From Linnemannia hyalina (Eukaryota > Mortierellomycota > Mortierellomycetes > Mortierellales > Mortierellaceae), in NCBI GenBank assembly GCA_019671135.1, contig JAHRHY010000003.1, positions 1,860,001 to 1,924,000 of the forward strand: DNA of 64,000 bases, given 5' to 3'. Positions 57,901 to 64,000 of this stretch are shown in pieces. The first letter of the stretch is position 1. Every line of letters begins with the position of its first letter. The notes under the pieces are model-generated. The model was given only the letters and a program-made list of their open reading frames with translations, made no database searches and was not told the DNA's origin. The position numbers and the translations under genes are program-made.

Positions 57901-58237
57901 TAGCACCAGTAACGTCGGGTCCTTCCACGAGGCCATGATGGAATTCCAAGAGACCCGATCGATGACCTTGGCCTATCAGCCTCACCCCTTCCGGGCGTCC
58001 ATCTCGGGTGGGCTTGAAGGTTTGTCGGGCGGGTTAAGAAGGGGTTCCTTGGACGGAATGAGTTCTGGTGGGAACAATAATAGTTTGCCGCCTCCTTTGC
58101 CGTCCAACACTGAGTCCAAGGTGATGGCGCCGAATGGAGGGAGCCATGTTGCGGTGGCGACTGCAGAGTCGGCTTTGTCGGAGGAAGGTATCAAGACTAG
58201 TAGTGGTGGACCTGGTATGGCGACCATCTCTTTGTAA
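54970..58237 (+). CDS. AGC-type Ser/Thr kinase, STK32/YANK-like, with long tail
   Basis: Six exons, 54970-55018, 55319-55700, 55810-56026, 56131-56250, 56363-56500 and 56618-58237, join in frame to 841 aa. The N-terminus MGAGCC has Gly2 and two cysteines suited to myristoylation and palmitoylation, so membrane attachment is likely. The kinase domain spans about residues 22-285: GKGAFGKV loop (29-36), Lys51, HRDLKPDN (127-134) and TDFN (146-149). DFN in place of DFG is typical of STK32/YANK kinases and supports that group over PKA. The activation loop ends MAYMAPEV. The last 540 residues are encoded by one exon and are disordered, rich in Ser, Gln and Pro, and longer than in animal STK32. Substrates are unknown. 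Confidence 0.92.
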
Positions 58238-58530
58238 ACAACCTCTGTCGTCTCCCCCCTCGCTCACTCGCATTTTGCTTCGAGTAGAATAAAAAATACC
58301 ATTACACTTTGCATGTTCAACCACGGAGCAAGTTGTCGTGTGAAAGGAATTGAGAAATCCTCTTTTTTATAATTCTATCGTCTAGGATGATTACATATGG
58401 ATACAAGATGGATGGGAGAACAGAAAATGCAAAAATGAAGAGAGTGGAGTGTGTGTGGATGAAAACATGAAGAAGGTATCAAAAGAAATGAGATGAAATA
58501 ACAAAAACAAAAACGGAGCCAAAACTCCCT

Positions 58531-61500
58531 TTAGTCAGAGTCAGAGTCGGCAGGCTTGGGGGTACCCTTGTCGGAGGCCAACCACTCCAAGTGGCGGAGA
58601 CGGCGACGGACCTCCTGTGCCTTGACCTCGTTTCTCGACTTCTTCTTCTTCTTGTTGACGACCACGATGGGCTTCTCGGAATCTTCAAAGTTGCCCTCCA
58701 GGACAGCGGACTTGCCGTTGCTGGTCAGCAATCCGGCGTTGACAGTCCAGGTCTCGGGGCAGAGGGCTCCCAAGAACTCGGTGTTGTGGGAAATCATGAT
58801 GACGGCTCCACCCCAGTTGCGGATGGCGACAGCAAGACCTCCGAGGGACTCACGATCCAAGTAATTGGTAGGCTCGTCCAGGACCAACATATGAGGGTTG
58901 TTCCACATGGCGGCAGCAATGACGACCTTGACCTTTTGTCCTCCAGAGAGACCGTTGATCATGTTGTGATCAGCAATATCTCCGTCGAGACCAACATCCT
59001 CCAAGTGCTTGCGGATAGAGGCTGGGGAGAGGTCACGGTAACCGAGACCCTCGCGAGAGGCCTCACGGTCATCGAACTGGCGGATCAACTTGTCGAATCC
59101 GAGCTCGAGGAGCTTCTCGCGGGGCATCCAGGTGTTGAACTTGTGGACATGGTTCTTCCACTTGACCTCGTACTGGAACGACTTCTTGAGCTTCTGACGA
59201 CCCATAACCATCTCGACCTGGCGCTTGGAGCCATCGCCTCCGATGACCCAAGTCTCCATCTGCTCGAGCTCCTCGGGGGTCATGGCGACCGTGGGCTTCT
59301 CGAGGATCTCACGATCGGCACCACCCTGGTAACGCCACTGGATGTAGGCGTTGGGGGTCTTCTCCAAGTGCTGCTCGAGATGGTGGAAGGCATGCTGGGC
59401 AACGTATCCGATACGGAGGTTGGGATGTCTCCAGACGGTTCCCTCCTGGGGGTAGGTCTCTCCAGTCAACAACTTGATCATGGTCGACTTTCCGGCACCG
59501 TTGGGTCCGATAACACCGACACGGGAGGAAAGGGAGAGCTGGACAGAGACGTTGTGCATCGAGGGCTTGGCGGCTCCGGGGTAGGTGTAAGTACAGTTGG
59601 TCATTTTCATGATCGCCTTGGTGTTAGACTTGACACCGACCAAGAACGAGGGCTTGGGGAACTCGAACTTGACGGTCGTGGCGGCGAGGGTGTAGTAGGA
59701 CTTTGCCTCGGGCTTGACCTTGACAAACTCGGAGAGGTTACCCTTGTACATCTTCAGCTTCTTGCGCTCGTAGTGGAGAATGTTGGTGCAGACGTTGTCG
59801 AGGAATCCAGAGTCGTGAGAGACGATGATGGAGGTGACGTTGGTCTGGCTGATGAGGTAGTCCTCGAGCCACTTGATGTTGGCGACATCCAAGTGGTTAG
59901 TAGGCTCGTCCAGCAACAAGATATCGGCGTTCATCAACATGGCACGGGCCAACTCCAGCTTCATCTTCCAGCCTCCAGAGAGCGACGAGACAGTGTTCTT
60001 TTGCATCTCGTCGTTGAAGCCGACAGTCCTGAGGGCATTGACGACATCCTCGTGGGGGGTCGAAGCAAGCTTGGGATCCGAGGCAACAAAGTCAACAATC
60101 GCCATCTCGCCCTGGTCACCCTGCAAGGAGTGCTCGACAAAGACAGTGCGGAGGACATCGGACGAGGGGAATCCGTCCAACTTGCCCAAGGAAATGGCTC
60201 TCATCAAGGTCGACTTTCCGGCTCCGTTGGGGCCGCAGAGACCATAGCGGTGTCCACGGTGAAGTCTGAGCTTGGTGTGGTTCAACAACATCATTCCTCC
60301 GTAGGCGAGCGAAAAGTCAATGTTGCAGAGCTCCTCGCCTTCCTCGGTATCCTCGACGTTCTTCTCTCCGTTCATCTTGCGGTCTGCCTCGACGTAGTGC
60401 TCAGCAACGGTGTTGACAACAGCCTTGCCGTCGGCGGCGGGCATGAAGGCAGCAAAGTAATCGCCAAGGATCGAGATCCACTCACGGGGCGACAAGTTCT
60501 CCTCCTTGACCAAGACAATCGTCATCAGAGAGACATGGGCCTTGACGGCATCAAAGAAGGCAGGGAAGAATCCAAACTTGCCAACGGCCTTGTCGACAAC
60601 AGCACGAGCCACGGCCTCGGTGGGGACGATCGAGTCCGACTGGGCAGCGGGGTCGGCCTTGGTAGCACCTCCAGCCTTGATGAGGGTATTCCTGGCAGCA
60701 GTGGCCAAGGCACGAATCTCGGGGACGGCGGCAATATCGATAATACGCTCCAAACCGGGCAAGAGCTCGGGCAAGAACTGACCGGCCTCAGCGGGATCTT
60801 TGACGAGCTTACAGAGGTTGTCGACAATGATGGTGGTCTGACGTTGAACATGGGCGGAGCGCTCGTTGAGGGCACGGACGAGAAGGGGGACCATGATGGC
60901 AAGGGCGGGACCGTTCATGTCGGCAACAAAGGTAGTGGCGGACAGCTTCTCCATGACCTGGGGCACATTCTCGGGATGGGCCATGCACTCGCAGAGGTCC
61001 TTGAGATGGCGGGCGATATCGGGGTTTCCACCGACGTTGCAGACACGCAACATGGTCTTTGTGGCCTGGTCAGAAACCTACAATTGAATAAGAAAAAGAT
61101 GCATATGTTTAGCGGGACAGGATTCTTTCTTTCCGTCATCGTCATTGCCAATCACTCCTGCAGCGGGCAATTGGATACTGAATTTAATGTAGAACCCCTT
61201 GGAGAAGGTCTAGAGGCAGATAGTCCAAAAGAATTCCCTCTTTCTCTTATCGGTCGCAAACAAAAAAGCCGGATTAAGAATCAAAGTCAGCCACACCTTT
61301 CTCTCTTTTTTTCTTTTCTTTTGCTGCCTTGTGTGTGGAGGTGCCCTCCTTCCTTATGCCTCGTTCCTATGCCCTTGCTCCTGTTGGCTGATTGTCCGCT
61401 TCTTAATCCTGTGTTTATGTCGAATCAGGTCCATTGCTCGCTAACTCGTGGGCAAAGATATTGGCGCAGAATTCTTTTTTCCCCCTCTTTGCGTTATCGT

Positions 61501-62436
61501 ACAAGGGGGAAGGGGGCAAGGAACAAAAAACCACCGATATGAAAGCGAGACAAAGGGAAGAGGGAAGGGGCACAGACATGATGCGATATAGAAATAGAGC
61601 ACAGACAGTTGGGGGTGATATAACTTTGCAAGGAAAAAAGGGGGGACAGGAATATAAAACAAAAAAATGATGCGGACACACATGCAACCAGCATTCCTTT
61701 TGTTCTGCGCTTCTTTGTACTTCCAATGAAAAATCCCGATCCCTTCACATGTGCGAGACAAACGGGAGAAAGTGAAAATAGGCGGAGTAGCTCACAAGAA
61801 AAACACTATCTCCGTTTGAGAATAATAACAATGAGCAAAGAAAAAAATATTTACCTCCTTCTTGGTATCAGAGAGGCAGTCCTTGACAATGGGAATGATC
61901 TCGGGAAGGGCGATACCGACTTGGATGGGCGAGGAGTTTGAGAGATCGGCAAGGATCTGGAGAGCGCCGACCTTGGTCTGCCACTTCTTGCCGGGACCAC
62001 CGATGCTCTGGAAGAGAATGGGCAAGACAATGGGGGCAGACTGCGAGGGCATGTTGGCCATGATGGCCAAAGCGGCTCTGGAGGCAGCATCCTGAACGAC
62101 GGGGCCCTTGTCAGCATAGAGATCGAGGATCAGGGGCAAGAGGGGCATCAAGAAGGGCTCCGAGGGGCGGCCAAGGACATCAGCAAGGGCACAGATACCG
62201 ATCAGGGCACCCTCACGGGCAAGACCGGACTTCTTGTTCTTGCACTCGGCCTCGAGGTTGGTAAGGATGTCGCTGGTCTTGAGGGTGATGAGACCCTCCT
62301 TTTGGACACGGGCGGCCATGTGCCTGGCGATAGCATCGCATTCTTCGGAAGTGGAGGCGGTGTAGAGCTGGGAGAGCATCTCGGTGAGCTCGTTCATCTC
62401 GGCCGCGGCACCGCTTTGCATCTCAACAGAAGGCAT
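58531..62436 (-). CDS. YEF3: Translation elongation factor 3 (ABC-F ATPase)
   Basis: EF-3 is the fungal-specific ribosomal ATPase that helps release tRNA from the E site in each elongation cycle. Two exons, 62436-61855 and 61077-58531, with a 777-nt intron, give 1042 aa, against 1044 in yeast. N-terminal HEAT repeats (to about 320) are followed by a four-helix region and two ABC cassettes. Walker A GPNGAGKST occurs at about 476-484 and 718-726. Signature motifs are LSGGWKMKLELARAM and LSGGQKVKVVIAAAM, and Walker B motifs are LLLDEPTNHLD and LVLDEPTNYLD. The chromodomain insertion of the second cassette (FQYEVKWKNHVHKFNTW) is present. The tail is basic and ends in DSDSD. Strong third-position C/G bias fits high expression. 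The unusually long first intron may hold control elements. Confidence 0.98.
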
Positions 62437-63809
62437 AATATATATGTATGTGGGGGGTGTGAGAGGAGGAAGACGAAGAGAGAGGAAGTGCAGTTGCTTA
62501 AGGTCGTTGTTGTTACAGCGGTTCAAGCAAAAGTATTATTATTGGCGGGGAGTAGGCCAAAAAGGAGGTCGGGAGAGAGGAAGAGAGTGGGGAGGGGGGG
62601 AAGGTAATGAGATGGGGGATGAAGAATGGGAAGAGGAAGAGAGAGAGAACAAAGGAAGGAATGATGAGAAGTTTTTTTTATGGGGGTGTGGTTGGGACCA
62701 CCAAGGCCATGGCCAGCTTAAGTGGCCTGGAGGCTGATAGGCTGATAGGCTGAATGACCGAAGGTGAACGGACTTTTCTCCTTTTTTTTTTTTTTTGTTC
62801 TTTCAAACACCGCAGGAGAGATGGAAAAAAAAAAAAAAAAGAAAAAAAACGAGGCTCTTAGTAAACAACAGTAGGACTGCTTAATTAAGAGTTCCATCCA
62901 GGCACCATCAGTGCGATATCACTGATACCATCCCCATGAGGATCAACAACTGGGTCGCAATAGGAACAGGGAAGTGAAAACACATGATGGTGTTAAATAA
63001 CGTTAACATGGACCGCATTATTTCATTTCATGAAGCGGTATGCATGCATTGCAATTTCATGCCTATTTCTGTATCATCAATAATACCGCTCCTTCCACTT
63101 CCTTCATAAACAGGCTATCCTTCAACACATACACTATCGACCTATCATTATCAATTGGCGATCACACTGGTACTTTGCTATGTATCTATCATTCACTCAT
63201 AGCTACATATTCACAGAGACTATTAGCGAACTTTTTATACGTTGACAACACTCTGGCAAGTTATTCGCAACTGCATTGATCGAACATGTACCTACTTTGA
63301 CTTTAGAAAAAAAGACGACTGAGTGTGATGATGGTCTTATCATCGTGCCAGTCTATCTGTTCTCTTCCGACAAGCCTTCTAAATTGACACAACAGACAAT
63401 AACCTGCAATCATCTCAACAAAGGCAGGAGTATTGCGTGATCTCGGATATCCATCGTCAGTTTTTAGCATAGGAGACATGGTAATGAGTCCTCTCAGGCC
63501 GTTGGAGCCGACATAAGGATGTCTGCCTCAGTATTTAGCAACGATAGGAAGCTTCAAGCAGTTGCTAAGCAAGAATAGGTTTTCCTATGGGCGCGTCCTT
63601 CCCAATCACCGTTCCCCATTCCCCGCTGTTTGCTACTGTACTTATTTGATGTGGGTGGGAAAGGAGGAAGAGACCAGCCAATCAGGCGGCGTGGATTAAG
63701 ATATGTTGAGTCATCCAAGCCACCGACAACAAAGTGAATAAAGAGAGAACCACGCACGCAAGGTCAGTCGGCTTCAGTACTCTCTCCTTTCTGCATCATA
63801 TTCGACATT
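62437..63809. other. Intergenic region upstream of EF-3
   Basis: No gene recognised. It contains a GA-rich leader of EF-3 (62560-62660, minus-strand TC-rich), T and A tracts near 62780-62850, and a short unstructured AT-rich stretch. Confidence 0.6.
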
Positions 63810-63819
63810 ATGGCTGACG
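63810..63819 (+). CDS. Possible first exon of a further gene (partial)
   Basis: ATGGCTGACG is followed at once by a strong donor, GTAAGC, and preceded by a pyrimidine-rich leader ending TTCGACATT. A tiny first exon coding MAD plus one base, followed by an intron, is common for translation and cytoskeleton genes in fungi. The next exon is outside the window, so the product cannot be named. Confidence 0.4.
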
Positions 63820-64000
63820 GTAAGCACTCAACGCCTCCACCAGCACCAGCAACCATGCAGTCAGTCAGTCAGTGAGTCAGCCAGTCAGTCAACAACAGCC
63901 AGCATAAACACGCACGCACGACATCTATAATGGCCAAATGATTACCAACAAACGAACACAGACATAAAGTACACAACAGGATCCGGAGTGTGAAGACAGA

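Noticed and set aside
58591..61542. 983-codon open frame antisense to EF-3
   Set aside because: It mirrors the coding strand of a certain EF-3 gene. Strong C/G third-position bias in the real frame removes stops on the opposite strand. The Leu/Gly/Asp-rich translation has no family features.
1..64000. CRISPR array, rRNA or tRNA genes
   Set aside because: No regularly spaced direct repeats, no rRNA core motifs and no convincing A-box/B-box pair were seen by eye. One GGTTCGAAC word near 54614 has no matching A box or cloverleaf.

Overview
The window is nuclear DNA from a filamentous fungus, most likely an early-diverging one of the Mortierella type (inference). Reasons: genes carry several short GT-AG introns; a fungal-type translation elongation factor 3 is present; the FAD-monooxygenase family seen here is one I associate with Mortierellaceae; and a Fanzor nuclease sits in a transposon-rich island. 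I could run no database search, so all names rest on recognised motifs and gene architecture.

Layout. 1-2214 (-): 5' half of transketolase, cut by the window edge. 4910-7660 (+): SulP sulfate permease. 8097-9593 (-): mitochondrial carrier. 11306-12450 (+): broken monocarboxylate-transporter-like pseudogene. 13306-17801 (+): CLU1/TIF31. 18905-20376 (+): FTR1 iron permease. 20947-23201 (-): FAD monooxygenase with an in-frame stop. 24176-24601 and 38010-38480 (+): N-terminal and C-terminal remnants of a second FAD monooxygenase, 13.4 kb apart. 38671-41482 (+): membrane-anchored spermidine-synthase-like protein. 42044-43234 (+): ubiquilin/Dsk2. 44060-51176 (+): kelch plus coiled-coil cell-end protein (Tea1/Kel1-like). 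54970-58237 (+): STK32/YANK-type AGC kinase. 58531-62436 (-): EF-3. 63810 (+): possible first exon of a further gene.

The accessory part is the island at 24.6-38.0 kb. It holds a hairpin with tandem repeats, a MULE-type transposase remnant with SWIM and CCHC fingers, a probable solo LTR, a G-rich minisatellite, two nested Tc1/mariner-like MITEs, a small secreted cysteine-rich protein gene, a foldback element, a Fanzor (eukaryotic TnpB-like RNA-guided nuclease) gene at 32753-35342, a decayed chromovirus (Ty3/gypsy) integrase, and a perfect inverted repeat with 225-bp arms and a 38-nt spacer. The Fanzor is the most interesting item. It keeps a RuvC-I Asp, a Glu just before a CPxC/CxxC zinc ribbon (the relocated-glutamate arrangement) and the RuvC-III Asp, but the join between its second and third coding blocks is unresolved, so its activity is uncertain.

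The flanking genes are ordinary housekeeping and transport genes (carbon metabolism, sulfate and iron uptake, translation, mitochondrial distribution, proteasome shuttling, cell polarity, kinase signalling). They do not form a pathway cluster.
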